Shown here one piece after another: positions 9,000 to 22,890 of a stretch of 36,724 nucleotides of DNA. The translations under genes and the position numbers were made by a program. Source of the stretch: an uncultured Gammaproteobacteria bacterium (lineage in GTDB: Bacteria; Pseudomonadota; Gammaproteobacteria; PS1; Pseudothioglobaceae). The notes under the pieces are model-generated. The model saw only the letters and a program-made list of their open reading frames with translations. It had not been told where the DNA came from and made no database searches. The stretch's first letter is position 1; each line of letters starts with the position of its first letter. Where the stretch lies: NCBI GenBank assembly GCA_937896195.1, contig CALBNC010000050.1, positions 1-36,724 on the forward strand. The letters run 5' to 3'.

Positions 9000-11159
9000 T
9001 TATACTTGGTAATCAAATTCAATAGTAATCTTAGCACCATGTGGCTTCACATTGGCGGCAAATATTCGTCCATCATGCTGCTCAATAATATTTTGCACTA
9101 TGGCCATTCCCAGTCCACTACCTTTAACTTTTGTTGTGACATAAGGCTCAAAGACACGGTCTAATACCTCTTCATTAAAACCTTCGCCATTATCTGTTAC
9201 GCTCAGGCGAACTAAATGCTTCTTAGGTAAATACTGAGTGGAAATCTTCACTAGAGTTTGCTTATCAAGAGATGACTCTACTGAGTTTTTAATCAAATTA
9301 ATTAACACCCTGGAAAGACTAACTGCGTCTAATAACAATGGCGGAATATCGTCTGTTAAATCAAAAACGATCTCTAAACCTTCTTGCGAATCATATAAAG
9401 AAATGGATTGATTAATAATCTCATTTAGATGGCTTAACTTACGTTCGATTTTAGGCGTGTTGGCATAGTCAGCAAAAGCACTAACCATAAGATCCATAGA
9501 TTTTACTTGGTCAATAATAGTGTTAGTGGTTTTATCAATTATCTCTAAATCTCGACCCTCTAATGACTCCATAAATCGATTACGCAAACGTTGTGCTGAA
9601 AGCAAGATTGGTGTCAATGGATTCTTAATTTCGTGTGCCATACGAACTGCCACCTCTCCCCAGGCTGCCTTCTTTTGCGCACGATTAAGTCTGGAAATAT
9701 CTTTAATGATAATCACATAGCCCAATGTTTCACCGTGGCTTTCAAGTATAGCACCCTGGCAAGATAAAAGCAGATGACGATCTAATGAAGTTAACTCAAG
9801 ATTCTCATTCCATTCACTGTTTTTTGCTTTAAATTTTTCTGCCGTTAACGTGAATAGGGAATCCAATTCTGGATACTTATCACTGATTTTTGAACAACTA
9901 CCGCCAATAAAAGATTGCTCATCTTGAATATTAAACATTTCACCAATAATTGGATTAATAAGTCGAATATCTTTATTTTGGTCTAAAGCAATAACGCCAT
10001 AAGAATATTTGAGAATGGTTTCTAAATAAAGATTATGTGTGTCCAAGCCCTCTTGAGAGGTTTTAATTTTTCTTGACATGATATTGAACTGATTAATCAA
10101 TAAGTGCACATCATCAGTATCTTTGCTCTGCTCTATACGAACACCATAGTTACCTTGAGCAACTTCTCGAGTGGCAAGAGACAATTTATTAAGCGGTTTC
10201 ATTAGTTTTTCTATCATACGAAAAACTAACATTAATGCACTCAATACCGCTAACAAAACGGTTGAAGAAAAATCAATCATAAAACGCTTTTGAGTGATTG
10301 AAGTGTTAAGGTCTAATTTAATACCCTTAGTGCGCTTGGTAAAAGAGCTAACTTGCAATAAGAAGTTTGAAAGTCCAGGATCTGTTGCATAAACCACATC
10401 AACTGAAGAAAAGTTTTTTTCTGGCGTTCTGGTTAAGTACCGAGTGGACATCTTAACTTGAGCAACGTTCGTACCCGCATCTACAAAAATCATAGCGGGT
10501 TGTGTCGCAGGTAAAGGCTGGTCGTCTATCGCCAAACAATTAGAAACATCATCCGTTTTAGCAATGATATTTGCCTGATCGTCCAATAAGGCGATTTGAC
10601 ACGCCCAACCCTTGTCAATCAACCCTTCTAAAAATGCCTGCATACTCATTTTATAATTTTCTGAATCTTTCCTAAAATTACCAAATGAGGTGATTAGTGT
10701 TAATACTCGCTTAGTTTGCTCGGTATAGCGCTCAACTCTAACCTGGTCTATGCCTTCATATAAGCCATCTACTTGTTGAATAAATTTTTTGTTAAAACTA
10801 TCAAAGGCGTTTTCAGATTCGGCCACATTGTTTTGAATAGTCTGAAATGAAAACATATAAAACGACAAAACTGGCACAATCACCAGCATAGGAACAATTT
10901 TAATAAATGACCAAGTAAATTTTGAGCCAACAATATCGCTACCTATATCACGCTTTAATCGGTTCACATCTGTATAAATATAATAAACAGCTATCACACT
11001 TAATGCAATGTTATAAGTCACTAAATAAGCCCACCAGCTACTAATCAACTCCGGATTTAAGCCTAAGTAAAACGTGCCTGAAATAGAAATTAAGAAGACT
11101 GCTGCCCAAAACCAGACAGGTGGTGACTTTATAAAGCTTTTTTGTTGACGAGTAGTCAT
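9000..11159 (-). CDS. ntrY: NtrY-like sensor histidine kinase
   Basis: 719 aa; N-terminal TM segments, HAMP region, PAS-like region, H-box AWGEVAVRMAHEIKNPLTPILLSAQRLR, N-box LINLIKNSVE, G-boxes; immediately upstream of the NtrX-like regulator. Confidence 0.88.
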   Translation of the reverse strand: MTTRQQKSFIKSPPVWFWAAVFLISISGTFYLGLNPELISSWWAYLVTYNIALSVIAVYYIYTDVNRLKRDIGSDIVGSKFTWSFIKIVPMLVIVPVLSFYMFSFQTIQNNVAESENAFDSFNKKFIQQVDGLYEGIDQVRVERYTEQTKRVLTLITSFGNFRKDSENYKMSMQAFLEGLIDKGWACQIALLDDQANIIAKTDDVSNCLAIDDQPLPATQPAMIFVDAGTNVAQVKMSTRYLTRTPEKNFSSVDVVYATDPGLSNFLLQVSSFTKRTKGIKLDLNTSITQKRFMIDFSSTVLLAVLSALMLVFRMIEKLMKPLNKLSLATREVAQGNYGVRIEQSKDTDDVHLLINQFNIMSRKIKTSQEGLDTHNLYLETILKYSYGVIALDQNKDIRLINPIIGEMFNIQDEQSFIGGSCSKISDKYPELDSLFTLTAEKFKAKNSEWNENLELTSLDRHLLLSCQGAILESHGETLGYVIIIKDISRLNRAQKKAAWGEVAVRMAHEIKNPLTPILLSAQRLRNRFMESLEGRDLEIIDKTTNTIIDQVKSMDLMVSAFADYANTPKIERKLSHLNEIINQSISLYDSQEGLEIVFDLTDDIPPLLLDAVSLSRVLINLIKNSVESSLDKQTLVKISTQYLPKKHLVRLSVTDNGEGFNEEVLDRVFEPYVTTKVKGSGLGMAIVQNIIEQHDGRIFAANVKPHGAKITIEFDYQV

Positions 11160-11245
11160 TGACTGTTCTTAAATGGTTAGCTAATTATTTAGAATTATCT
11201 CATAAATAAACCGACAGTATCATTACTTGTTGCTAAAATACAACA

Positions 11246-12289
11246 ATGATTCAAACGCAACAGCAATTAACCAATTTTTTAAACGCTATTAAGACAGATA
11301 CGCATTTAGCAATTGATACCGAATTTAAACGTATTGATACTTTTTATCCTATTTTATGTCTGGTGCAAATAGCTACAAAAAGTGCTGTTGATTGCATCGA
11401 CATTCTAGCCATTGAAAATCTTGAACCGCTTTTTGACAAGCTTTATCAAAAAGATAGCATTTGGATTGTTCACGCTGCCCGTCAAGATATTGAAGCCTTA
11501 TACTATTTATCTAAAAGACTTCCAAGCCAGCTATTTGATACTCAAATCGCTGCTCACTTCCTTAATCATCCAGCTCAGATATCTTACCAAAATCTTACTG
11601 AAATTTTACAAGGCGTTTTATTGGATAAGGCTTATACAAGACTTGACTGGACAACGCGCCCTCTGCCTGAAGAAGCTATTGAATATGCGCTTGATGACGT
11701 GCGCTATTTGATTAAAAATTACTCGCAATTGATTGAGCAGCTAACCCAAGAGCAAAAGCTTGACTGGCTAATGGCAGATGGCTTAGAATTATCAAATATT
11801 AACTTATACTTGCCAAATCTTGACCAGGCATGGAAAAAAGTTAAAGGCTTGTCACGCCTTCCAAAGAGTATTCATCAGAAAGCTGCACATTTAGCTGCTT
11901 GGCGAGAATCTCAAGCTATAGATAACAATAAACCTAGAAAATGGATTATGAGTGATGATCAATTAATTAATTACAGCCTTAACAAAACAAAAATGCCTGA
12001 CCAAGATAAAACAACTTTTAGTGAATTTTTATCTCGACAAGCGCAACTCACACAACAGCGTATTCAAATTGATACACATCAGGCGCCTAGTAAAAGTGAA
12101 AATAAGCAAAAAAATGAACTTCAAATACTCATTAAAAAAATCGCAGTTCAGTATAATCTAGATGAAGCAATCATTGCTAATGATAAAACATTGATTAAAT
12201 TTATTCGTAGCAATCAATCCGTCAACTTTTTTACTGGTTGGCGCTATCATATTTTAAAAGAGGAGTTGGAAAATGCAAAACAGTCTTAA
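11246..12289 (+). CDS. rnd: Ribonuclease D
   Basis: 347 aa; DEDD exonuclease motifs [34 protein letters not shown]. Confidence 0.93.
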   Translation: MIQTQQQLTNFLNAIKTDTHLAIDTEFKRIDTFYPILCLVQIATKSAVDCIDILAIENLEPLFDKLYQKDSIWIVHAARQDIEALYYLSKRLPSQLFDTQIAAHFLNHPAQISYQNLTEILQGVLLDKAYTRLDWTTRPLPEEAIEYALDDVRYLIKNYSQLIEQLTQEQKLDWLMADGLELSNINLYLPNLDQAWKKVKGLSRLPKSIHQKAAHLAAWRESQAIDNNKPRKWIMSDDQLINYSLNKTKMPDQDKTTFSEFLSRQAQLTQQRIQIDTHQAPSKSENKQKNELQILIKKIAVQYNLDEAIIANDKTLIKFIRSNQSVNFFTGWRYHILKEELENAKQS

Positions 12290-12803
12290 ACCCGTATCAG
12301 CAGGAAATCTACCTGATGAAATTAATGTTATTATTGAAATCCCGGCACATTCATCGCCGGTAAAGTACGAAATCGATAAAGAAACTGGTGCTATGTTTGT
12401 TGATCGCTTTATTTCTACGCCAATGTTCTACCCATGTAACTACGGTTTTGTACCAGAAACATTAGCAGATGATGGTGATCCAGCTGACGTATTAGTAATT
12501 ACTCCTTATCCACTCATTCATGATTCAGTCATTACAGCTCGCCCAATTGGTGTTCTTCGTATGACTGATGAAGCGGGTAAAGATTCTAAAATTTTAGCTG
12601 TGCCTACTGATAAGCTTTGTAAATCGTATCATGATATCAAAGGTATTAATGATGTAGGTGCAACACTTAAAGATCAAATCGAGCATTTCTTTCGTTACTA
12701 CAAAGATTTAGATGATGGTAAGTGGGTTGAAATTGATGGTTGGGGTGATGCTGCTGAAGCAAAAAAAGAGCTTCAAGAATCTTTTGATGCATATAAGCCT
12801 TAG
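12273..12803 (+). CDS. ppa: Inorganic pyrophosphatase (family I)
   Basis: 176 aa; [49 protein letters not shown] ribosome-binding site lies inside the end of rnd. Confidence 0.97.
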   Translation: MQNSLKPVSAGNLPDEINVIIEIPAHSSPVKYEIDKETGAMFVDRFISTPMFYPCNYGFVPETLADDGDPADVLVITPYPLIHDSVITARPIGVLRMTDEAGKDSKILAVPTDKLCKSYHDIKGINDVGATLKDQIEHFFRYYKDLDDGKWVEIDGWGDAAEAKKELQESFDAYKP

Positions 12804-12806
12804 CCG

Positions 12807-13382
12807 TTGATTCAAGCCACCAACAATTTTCAAATTATTGGTGGTGAGCATCGAGGTAGAAAGTTTAACTTTCCAGATGCACCAGGGCTAAGACCCACGC
12901 CTAACAAAGTTCGAGAAACCTTATTCAACTGGATTCAGTTCAAGTCCAGTAATAAGGTTTTTTTGGATTTGTTCGCAGGTAGTGGTGCACTGGGTTTTGA
13001 AGCGCTTTCTCGAGGTGCTAGAAAAGTTATCAGCATTGAAAAAGATTCAGGTGCCTTTAAAAGTTTAGAAAAAAATCGGAAAAACCTAAGATCCGACAAA
13101 ATCCAAATTATTAACACCGATGCTTTGGACTTTTTAAGCAATAAAACCACTCAAGTCTTTGATTTCGTCTTACTTGATCCGCCTTTTCATCAAAAACTAC
13201 TAGAAAAAGCACTCAAAAGACTTTCAAAAGGTGGTTTTTTAGCATTAGGCAGTCAAATATATATAGAATCTGAATTTGAAATAACTGATGATTTCTTAAA
13301 TCAAGAAATTTCGCAAAAAATCAAAATCAACAAACAAAAACGCTCAGGACAAGTACACTACTGCTTAATTGAAGTATTATGA
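12807..13382 (+). CDS. rsmD: 16S rRNA (guanine(966)-N(2))-methyltransferase RsmD
   Basis: 191 aa, TTG start; GGEHRGRKFNFPD...RPTPNKVRETLFNW, LDLFAGSGALGFEALSRGA, LLDPPF. Confidence 0.94.
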   Translation: MIQATNNFQIIGGEHRGRKFNFPDAPGLRPTPNKVRETLFNWIQFKSSNKVFLDLFAGSGALGFEALSRGARKVISIEKDSGAFKSLEKNRKNLRSDKIQIINTDALDFLSNKTTQVFDFVLLDPPFHQKLLEKALKRLSKGGFLALGSQIYIESEFEITDDFLNQEISQKIKINKQKRSGQVHYCLIEVL

Positions 13383-13407
13383 ATCCAATTAACCACTAAA
13401 ACACCTT

Positions 13408-13887
13408 ATGACAAAAAAAATTGCTATTTATCCAGGTTCATTTGATCCGATCACCAATGGACACATTGATCTTATCAAGCGTGCGAGCAAACTATTTGAC
13501 GAGGTTGTTGTTGGCATTACTCAAAATAGTAAAAAAACAGCCTTCATAAGTATTGATGAGCGCATCAGCTTAACTAGCGAAATTTTAAAAGATATTAATA
13601 ATGTCAAAGTATTAAGCTTTAATACATTATTAGTCGATTTTGCTGAAGAGCAAAATGCTCAAGTGATTTTGCGTGGATTGCGAGCTGTAAGCGATTTTGA
13701 ATACGAATTCCAATTGTCTGGCATGAATAAACATCTAAATTCAAATATTGAAACCCTGTTTATGACGCCAGCAGAGCAATATGCCAACATCTCCTCTTCA
13801 CTGGTTCGAGAGATTTTATCTCTTGGCGGTGATATCAGCCACTTTGTCCCTATCTCGGTCGAAACCCTACTAAAAGAACGTCTTTAA
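13408..13887 (+). CDS. coaD: Phosphopantetheine adenylyltransferase
   Basis: 159 aa; AIYPGSFDPITNGHIDLIKRA, VILRGLRAVSDFEYEFQ, ISSSLVREI. Confidence 0.97.
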   Translation: MTKKIAIYPGSFDPITNGHIDLIKRASKLFDEVVVGITQNSKKTAFISIDERISLTSEILKDINNVKVLSFNTLLVDFAEEQNAQVILRGLRAVSDFEYEFQLSGMNKHLNSNIETLFMTPAEQYANISSSLVREILSLGGDISHFVPISVETLLKERL

Positions 13888-13906
13888 TTTTTTTTAACCT
13901 TTTCTG

Positions 13907-13935
13907 CTTGAATTAAAAACACTCATCCCTATATA
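13907..13935 (+). promoter_or_regulatory. Candidate sigma32 (RpoH) heat-shock promoter of dnaK
   Basis: CTTGAA at 13907-13912, 14-nt spacer, CCCTATATA at 13927-13935; compare the CTTGAAA / CCCCATnT consensus. Lies about 33-60 bp upstream of the dnaK ATG at 13968. Confidence 0.5.
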
Positions 13936-13967
13936 GGGTGTATATCAAATTACAAGGAGTAAGAAAA

Positions 13968-15878
13968 ATGTCAAAAATTATAGGTATTGACTTAGGAACA
14001 ACCAATTCATGTGTGGCCATTATGGATGGTGGCACGGTTAAAATTATTGAAAACTCAGAGGGCGATCGCACAACCCCGTCCATTGTTGCTTTTCCAAAAG
14101 ATTCTGATGAAGTTTTAGTTGGTCAATCCGCTAAGCGTCAAGCGGTCACAAACCCTGAAAATACATTGTATGCAATTAAGCGTTTAATTGGTCGTCGTTT
14201 CGATGAGGAGGCTGTTCAAAAAGATATTGATCTTGTTCCGTACAAAATTGTTAAAGCAGACAATGGCGATGCTTGGGTTGAAGTTAAAGGCAAAAAAATG
14301 GCTGCTCCTGAAATCTCAGCAAAAATTATTGCTAAGATGAAGAAAACAGCTGAAGACTACTTAGGTGAAACTGTTACTGAAGCAGTGATCACTGTTCCAG
14401 CATACTTTAACGATTCACAACGTCAAGCGACTAAAGATGCTGGCAAGATTGCTGGTCTTAACGTTAAACGTATTATTAACGAGCCAACAGCGGCAGCATT
14501 AGCTTACGGTTTAGACAAATTAGTCGGTGACAAAACAGTTGCTGTTTACGATCTAGGTGGTGGTACATTTGACGTATCTATCATTGAAATGGAAGATGTT
14601 GATGGTGAGAAGCACTTTGAAGTATTATCAACCAATGGTGATACTTTCTTGGGTGGTGAAGACTTTGATCAAAGAATTATTTCATACCTAGTAGAAGAAT
14701 TCGACAAAGAACAAGGTGTTAACTTAAAGAACGACCCAATGGCACTTCAGCGCTTAAAAGAAGCAGCAGAAAAAGCTAAAATCGAATTATCATCTTCTGA
14801 GCAAACAGAAGTTAACCTACCTTACGTGACAGCTGATGCTTCTGGTCCTAAGCACATGAACATCAAAATTACACGTGCAAAGCTTGAATCATTAGTAGCG
14901 GATCTTATTCAGCGTTCGATTGACCCATGTCAAGTCGCGCTAGATGATGCTAAGCTTACGGCTAGTGACATTGATGAGGTTATCATTGTTGGTGGTTCAA
15001 CAAGAATGCCTAAAGTACGAGAAAAAGTTAAAGAATTTTTTGGCAAAGAGCCTAAGAAAGATGTTAACCCTGATGAGGCAGTTGCTATGGGTGCTGCAAT
15101 TCAGGCAGGTGTATTAGGTGGTGATGTTAAAGATGTATTGTTACTTGATGTCACCCCATTATCTTTAGGTATTGAGACAATGGGTGGTGTAATGACTAAG
15201 CTTATCGAGAAAAATACAACCATTCCTACGAATGCTTCTCAAACTTTCTCAACAGCAGCAGATAACCAATCAGCAGTAACAGTTCACGTCTTACAAGGTG
15301 AGCGTGAAATAGCCAGTGCCAATAAGTCACTAGGTCAATTCAACCTAGAAGGTATTGATTCAGCGCCTAAAGGAACACCGCAAATTGAAGTCACTTTAGA
15401 TATTGACTCTGATGGTATTTTGAATGTTTCTGCTAAAGATAAAAATACAGGCAAAGAGCAATCAATCACCATTAAGGCCTCTAGTGGTTTAAGTGATGAA
15501 GAAGTTGAAAAAATGATTAAAGATGCTGAAGCAAATGCTGATGAAGATAAGAAATTCCAAGAACTAGTCACTTCTAAAAACATGGCAGACTCTTTGATTT
15601 ATTCAACTAAGAAAACATTAGAAGAGCTTAAAGAAGAAGTTTCTGAAGATGAAAAGACAGCTATTGAAGCAGCAATTACCGATCTTGAAAAAGCAATTAA
15701 AAGCGACGACAAAGAAGCAATTGATAGCAAGTCACAAGCATTAACGCAGAAAGCTCAACCATTAGCTGAAAAAGCACAAGCTAAAGCTGGTGCAGCAGAT
15801 GGCGGTGCTTCTGAAGCAGCCGATGCAGGTGATGATGTAGTTGATGCAGATTTTGAAGAAGTTAAAGACGACAAGTAA
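13968..15878 (+). CDS. dnaK: Molecular chaperone DnaK (Hsp70)
   Basis: [22 protein letters not shown]..., [22 protein letters not shown] at 13954-13959 points to ATG 13968 rather than the track's upstream start at 13938. Confidence 0.98.
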   Translation: MSKIIGIDLGTTNSCVAIMDGGTVKIIENSEGDRTTPSIVAFPKDSDEVLVGQSAKRQAVTNPENTLYAIKRLIGRRFDEEAVQKDIDLVPYKIVKADNGDAWVEVKGKKMAAPEISAKIIAKMKKTAEDYLGETVTEAVITVPAYFNDSQRQATKDAGKIAGLNVKRIINEPTAAALAYGLDKLVGDKTVAVYDLGGGTFDVSIIEMEDVDGEKHFEVLSTNGDTFLGGEDFDQRIISYLVEEFDKEQGVNLKNDPMALQRLKEAAEKAKIELSSSEQTEVNLPYVTADASGPKHMNIKITRAKLESLVADLIQRSIDPCQVALDDAKLTASDIDEVIIVGGSTRMPKVREKVKEFFGKEPKKDVNPDEAVAMGAAIQAGVLGGDVKDVLLLDVTPLSLGIETMGGVMTKLIEKNTTIPTNASQTFSTAADNQSAVTVHVLQGEREIASANKSLGQFNLEGIDSAPKGTPQIEVTLDIDSDGILNVSAKDKNTGKEQSITIKASSGLSDEEVEKMIKDAEANADEDKKFQELVTSKNMADSLIYSTKKTLEELKEEVSEDEKTAIEAAITDLEKAIKSDDKEAIDSKSQALTQKAQPLAEKAQAKAGAADGGASEAADAGDDVVDADFEEVKDDK

Positions 15879-15902
15879 TCTTTAAGATTTAAATCAATTA
15901 CT

Positions 15903-15940
15903 AACCTTCTTCAGATCTCAGAATTTGAAGAAGGTTTTTT
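15903..15940 (+). terminator. Rho-independent-type hairpin between dnaK and dnaJ
   Basis: AACCTTCTTCA (15903-15913) / TGAAGAAGGTT (15926-15936), perfect 11-bp stem followed by TTTT. Confidence 0.75.
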
Positions 15941-15960
15941 AACTTTACATAAGGTAGCTC

Positions 15961-18358
<2,398 letters not shown>

Positions 18359-18393
18359 ACTAAGCTTTAATTTATTTAATACACTACAACTGA

Positions 18394-19641
18394 TTGGAAT
18401 CACTTTCGACTTTCTGGCTTAGTATCTTGTTATTTGGTTTGATACTAGCCTCTGCTTTCTTCTCATCTGCTGAAACCTCAATGATGGCAATTAATCGCTA
18501 TCGTCTGAAAGCTTTAAGCCTGACTAATAAAAATGCAAAAAGAACTGAGCATTTACTGCAGGACACAGATCATCTAATTGGCACCATCCTACTCGGTAAC
18601 AACTTTGTTAATATCTTTGCCTCTAGTGTTGCAACTATTTTGGCTATTAAACTCTGGGGAGAAGACTCCATTTTCCTTGCATCATTGACACTTACTTTTG
18701 TCATTTTGGTATTTGCAGAAACCACGCCTAAAACTTTTGCCGCCAAAAACCCTGAGAAAATAGCCCTCCCTGCTTCTATAATAATCAAATTTTTGATTAC
18801 GCTATTCAAGCCTTTTGTTTGGACGATTGCGCAACTTTCAAAGCTCATCTTAAGGCTTTTTGGTATTCATACTGATCAACAAAATAACAACATTAGTTCT
18901 GAAGAATTACGCATGGTAGTAAATGACGCCAAACCCATTATTGCTTCAAATTATCAAAAGATGTTGCTTAATATTATCGACCTAGAAAAAGTTAAGGTTG
19001 AAGATATTATGATTCCTAGACATGAGTTAATTAGTGTGGACATTAACAAGCCAGATGAAATCCTAAAGCAACTTGAGCGCATTCAGCATACACGCTTACT
19101 TACTTACGATAATTCTAGTGATAACATTACAGGTGTTTTACACATGAGAGATGTTGTAAATCTCTACGCTAAAGGGGAATTTAACATAGACAATGTTTTG
19201 TCGCTAGTTCGCGCCCCATATTTTGTGCCAGAAGGCACTTCTCTTGCACATCAGCTTGAACATTTTCAAACACAAAAAAAACGCTTAGGCCTTATTGTCG
19301 ACGAATATGGAGAGGTTCGAGGTTTAATTGTACTTGAAGATATCTTAGAGGAGATTGTTGGCCAATTTACCTCAAATCAAAATGAACGCCTTGATGAAGT
19401 TAGTCTACAAGACGACGGGAGTTATTTGGTTGATCCTAGAATCAGTGTGCGAGAGTTGAATGCACTACTTAGTGCTAAACTACCAACCTCAAGAGCTAAA
19501 ACATTAAATGGCCTTATTTTAGAAGAATTACAAGCTATTCCAGAGCGCGACGTTAGTCTAAAAATTGGGAAAATATTGGTAGAGATCTTACAAATTTCTG
19601 ATAAGACCATAAAATTAGTTAAGCTTACCAAGCTAGATTAA
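18394..19641 (+). CDS. CNNM-domain (DUF21) plus CBS-pair membrane protein, CorB/CorC/HlyC family
   Basis: 415 aa, TTG start; SAFFSSAETSMMAINRYRLKAL, VEDIMIPRHELISVD, LGLIVDEYGEVRGLIVLEDILEEIVG. Confidence 0.9.
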   Translation: MESLSTFWLSILLFGLILASAFFSSAETSMMAINRYRLKALSLTNKNAKRTEHLLQDTDHLIGTILLGNNFVNIFASSVATILAIKLWGEDSIFLASLTLTFVILVFAETTPKTFAAKNPEKIALPASIIIKFLITLFKPFVWTIAQLSKLILRLFGIHTDQQNNNISSEELRMVVNDAKPIIASNYQKMLLNIIDLEKVKVEDIMIPRHELISVDINKPDEILKQLERIQHTRLLTYDNSSDNITGVLHMRDVVNLYAKGEFNIDNVLSLVRAPYFVPEGTSLAHQLEHFQTQKKRLGLIVDEYGEVRGLIVLEDILEEIVGQFTSNQNERLDEVSLQDDGSYLVDPRISVRELNALLSAKLPTSRAKTLNGLILEELQAIPERDVSLKIGKILVEILQISDKTIKLVKLTKLD

Positions 19642-20445
19642 AGACTCACCCATTCGAACTATTTGTCCAGCACTCAAATTTAACTTACTCTCTTGATTTG
19701 GCATCAACATAACAATGGTTGAGCCCATATTAAAACGCCCCATTTCCTCACCTTTTTTAAGCTCAATATTTTGATTTGTATAGTCAAAATTCTGAACTTT
19801 CTTCTGATAAGGTGGATTAATTTGACCTTCCCAAACTGTCTGCATAGAGCCCACAAAAATAGCACCCACCAGTACAAAAGCACATAAGCCAAACTGAGTC
19901 TGGAAATAGCACACAACCCGCTCATTTCTTGCAAAAAGATTATCAACACCTTCCACAGTCGCCTTATTTACCGAGAACAAATCACCAGGAATATAATCCA
20001 TAGATACTAACTTACCGTCAAAAGGCATATGAATACGGTGATAGTCTTTGGGTGACAGATAGATTGTAGAAAAATAGCCTGACTCAAATTGATTCGCTCT
20101 ATAGTCTCCACCTAGTAACGCTGAAACGGTGTAATAATGATTTTTTGCTTGAAAAATAGTGGCATGACTAATCTCACCAGATTGTGATACAGTCCCATCA
20201 ACAGGGCATACAATATTAGCAGAACCAATTTTACGTGCCTCTGGTTTTAAGGCGCGAGTAAAGAAATCATTAAAGTGCTGATAATCTTCTACTTTTTCTC
20301 GAACTGCTTCAGATAGATTTACCTGATATGATTTAACAAACCAATGTGTAAATTTATTTTTAAGCCAAATATTTTCAAGTCGAGCGAAACGAAACATAAG
20401 CTTTGATAGCGAATGCTGGGGAATAATATATTGCCACCAAATCAT
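19633..20445 (-). CDS. psd: Phosphatidylserine decarboxylase proenzyme
   Basis: 270 aa; FFTRALKPEAR, LSPKDYHRIHMPFDG, C-terminal self-cleavage motif GRFNMGSTIVML. Confidence 0.94.
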   Translation of the reverse strand: MIWWQYIIPQHSLSKLMFRFARLENIWLKNKFTHWFVKSYQVNLSEAVREKVEDYQHFNDFFTRALKPEARKIGSANIVCPVDGTVSQSGEISHATIFQAKNHYYTVSALLGGDYRANQFESGYFSTIYLSPKDYHRIHMPFDGKLVSMDYIPGDLFSVNKATVEGVDNLFARNERVVCYFQTQFGLCAFVLVGAIFVGSMQTVWEGQINPPYQKKVQNFDYTNQNIELKKGEEMGRFNMGSTIVMLMPNQESKLNLSAGQIVRMGESLI

Positions 20446-20519
20446 AATTTTTTTCCTTACCTGGTTCTATTAAAAAATTTTACTACTCAGTATCTCAATA
20501 TAAGAGAAAGTAGATAAAT

Positions 20520-22202
20520 TTAGAGTAATTGAGATTGGATAAAGCTCAAGGCTTCATCATAGTGAACTTCAAGCTTTTCCGCATTATTTCTTGCCTTATA
20601 CTCAACCATACCATTATCAGCATGTGTATCACTAAGAACAATTCGATGAGGAATGCCTAATAACTCAGAGTCTGCAAACATAATACCTGCTCGTTCTTTT
20701 CGATCATCTAATAAAACCTCAATACCTGCCTTTAAGTATTGCTGATATAGCTTATCTGCTAAATCCTTAACTCGAGTAGATTTATTATAATTAATTGGCA
20801 CAATAACAACTTGAAAGGGTGCAATTGCCTCAGGGAAGATAATACCTCGATCATCGTAGTTTTGCTCAATAGAGGCTGCAATAACACGAGTAACGCCAAT
20901 ACCATAACAACCCATGGTAGTTGTAACAGCCTTTCCTGATTCACCAATCACATTAGCTTTCATGGCTTTAGAGTATTTGTCACCCAACTGAAAAATATGC
21001 CCGACTTCGATGCCGCGCTTAATCACTAGTTTTCCTTGACCATCTGGAGATTCATCTCCTTCAGTAGCGTTACGTAAATCTGCCTCGACAAATTCAATAC
21101 CTTTCCAATTTGCCCCTGTGAGGTGTTTATCCCACTCGTTAGCGCCACAAACGAAATCACATAAAGCGCTAGCTGAGTAATCCACTATAAGCTCAATATC
21201 TAAGCCTTTAACGCCGATAAAGCCTTTTTTCAAACCTAACGATTTAATGTCTTCATCAGAAGCTAATTCAAACTCGCCCAATAAATTCTGTGCTTTAATT
21301 TCATTAAGCTCGTGATCACCTCGAAGTGCTAATGCTTTAAATCCACCTACTACTTTTATAATTAAAGTTTTAATGCAGATTGATTTTTCAACAGATAAAA
21401 AATCAGCCACTTCTTCAATACTAGATTTTTTCTTAGTTAAGACTTCAGTTTCTTGAGCTTTAGGCGAACAGATATTTGCTTGCTTAGAAAAAGCCACCTT
21501 TTCAATATTAGCCGCGTAGTCAGACTCATCTGAAAAACAAATAGCATCTTCACCACTTTGTGCCAACACATGAAATTCATGCGATGCGTCGCCGCCAATA
21601 GATCCTGAATCTGCCAATACTGAACGGTAATCTAAACCTAGGCGATCAAAAATATTACAATAAGTTTGATGCATTGCATCATAAGTTTTCTGCAACGACT
21701 CTTGGTCTAAATGAAAAGAATAAGCGTCTTTCATGATAAATTCACGCGAACGCATAACACCAAATCGAGGACGAATTTCATCCCTAAACTTCGTTTGAAT
21801 TTGATAAAAACTCATTGGTAATTGCTTATAGCTACGAATGTATTGAGCCGCTAAATTGGTAATGACTTCTTCATGAGTTGGGCCCATACAAAATTCACGA
21901 CCATGGCGATCATGAAAACGCAGTAATTCTGGGCCATACTCATCCCAACGCCCAGACTCTTGCCAAAGCTCTGAAGGTTGTGTTACTGGCATTAACACTT
22001 CTTGAGACCCTGCTTTATCCATTTCCTCACGAACAATGGCTTCCACTTTTTTAAGTACTCTCACTCCCATTGGTAAGTAAGAATACAAACCAGAAGCCAG
22101 CTTAGAAATAAGACCGGCTCGAATCATTAACTGATGTGAAATAATTTTAGCGTCATTTGGCGCTTCTTTCTGGGTTGGAATTAATAGTTGTGTAGTTTTC
22201 AT
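20520..22202 (-). CDS. proS: Prolyl-tRNA synthetase
   Basis: 560 aa; class II motifs, [35 protein letters not shown], editing domain insertion. Confidence 0.97.
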   Translation of the reverse strand: MKTTQLLIPTQKEAPNDAKIISHQLMIRAGLISKLASGLYSYLPMGVRVLKKVEAIVREEMDKAGSQEVLMPVTQPSELWQESGRWDEYGPELLRFHDRHGREFCMGPTHEEVITNLAAQYIRSYKQLPMSFYQIQTKFRDEIRPRFGVMRSREFIMKDAYSFHLDQESLQKTYDAMHQTYCNIFDRLGLDYRSVLADSGSIGGDASHEFHVLAQSGEDAICFSDESDYAANIEKVAFSKQANICSPKAQETEVLTKKKSSIEEVADFLSVEKSICIKTLIIKVVGGFKALALRGDHELNEIKAQNLLGEFELASDEDIKSLGLKKGFIGVKGLDIELIVDYSASALCDFVCGANEWDKHLTGANWKGIEFVEADLRNATEGDESPDGQGKLVIKRGIEVGHIFQLGDKYSKAMKANVIGESGKAVTTTMGCYGIGVTRVIAASIEQNYDDRGIIFPEAIAPFQVVIVPINYNKSTRVKDLADKLYQQYLKAGIEVLLDDRKERAGIMFADSELLGIPHRIVLSDTHADNGMVEYKARNNAEKLEVHYDEALSFIQSQLL

Positions 22203-22260
22203 ATAAAATGAAGTGATGTTTTTTAAATAATTGTGTTAATTTTACCCGAGCAGCCATATT

Positions 22261-22890
22261 ATGATTGATATTCAAACACTATTAATTTACGCCATTCCTG
22301 TCTTGTTTGCAATTACGGTTCATGAAGCTGCGCACGGCTGGGTAGCCTCTCTATTAGGGGATCATAGCGCAAAAATGATGGGTAGAGTTACCCTTAATCC
22401 AATTAAGCATGTTGATCTGGTTGGCACAATTATTGTTCCGGCTTTTCTATACTTTACTGCTGGATTCATTTTTGGCTGGGCAAAGCCTGTTCCTGTTAAT
22501 TTTAGAGCCCTTAGATCACCAAAAAAAGACATGCTTTGGGTGGCAATTGCCGGTCCTATGAGTAACTTTATAATGGCGACGTTATGGCTGATTGTTGTCT
22601 TTGTCGCTATTAATACTGGATCTCAGTTTTTGGCAGACATGGCGCAAGTTGGTATTCAGATAAATTTATTACTAGCAGTATTAAACTTACTGCCGCTACC
22701 CCCTCTTGACGGTGGTCGCGTCGTTAGCTCACTACTGCCATCCAAGCTTGCCTATCAATATGATCAATTGGAACCTTACGGTTTGTTTATATTGCTTGGT
22801 TTATTATTCTTAGGTGTCTTTCAAACTGTTATTTTACCGATTGTCAAACTCATTCAACACTGGGCCTATACTTTAGTTGGACTGATTTAA
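22261..22890 (+). CDS. Site-2 protease (M50) family membrane metalloprotease
   Basis: 209 aa; HEAAHGWVASLLGD (HExxH) and NLLPLPPLDGGRV motifs. Confidence 0.9.
   Translation: MIDIQTLLIYAIPVLFAITVHEAAHGWVASLLGDHSAKMMGRVTLNPIKHVDLVGTIIVPAFLYFTAGFIFGWAKPVPVNFRALRSPKKDMLWVAIAGPMSNFIMATLWLIVVFVAINTGSQFLADMAQVGIQINLLLAVLNLLPLPPLDGGRVVSSLLPSKLAYQYDQLEPYGLFILLGLLFLGVFQTVILPIVKLIQHWAYTLVGLI

Noticed and set aside
13873-13895. Weak hairpin AAAGA-ACG-TCTTT then T-run after coaD
   Set aside because: 5-bp AT-rich stem overlapping the stop; could be a weak terminator but not strong enough to call.
13938-13967. Track start adding [10 protein letters not shown] to DnaK
   Set aside because: RBS AAGGAG and the conserved [12 protein letters not shown] start support ATG at 13968.
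18570-18848. 92-aa minus-strand ORF
   Set aside because: Shadow ORF antisense to the CNNM/CBS gene; no family signal.
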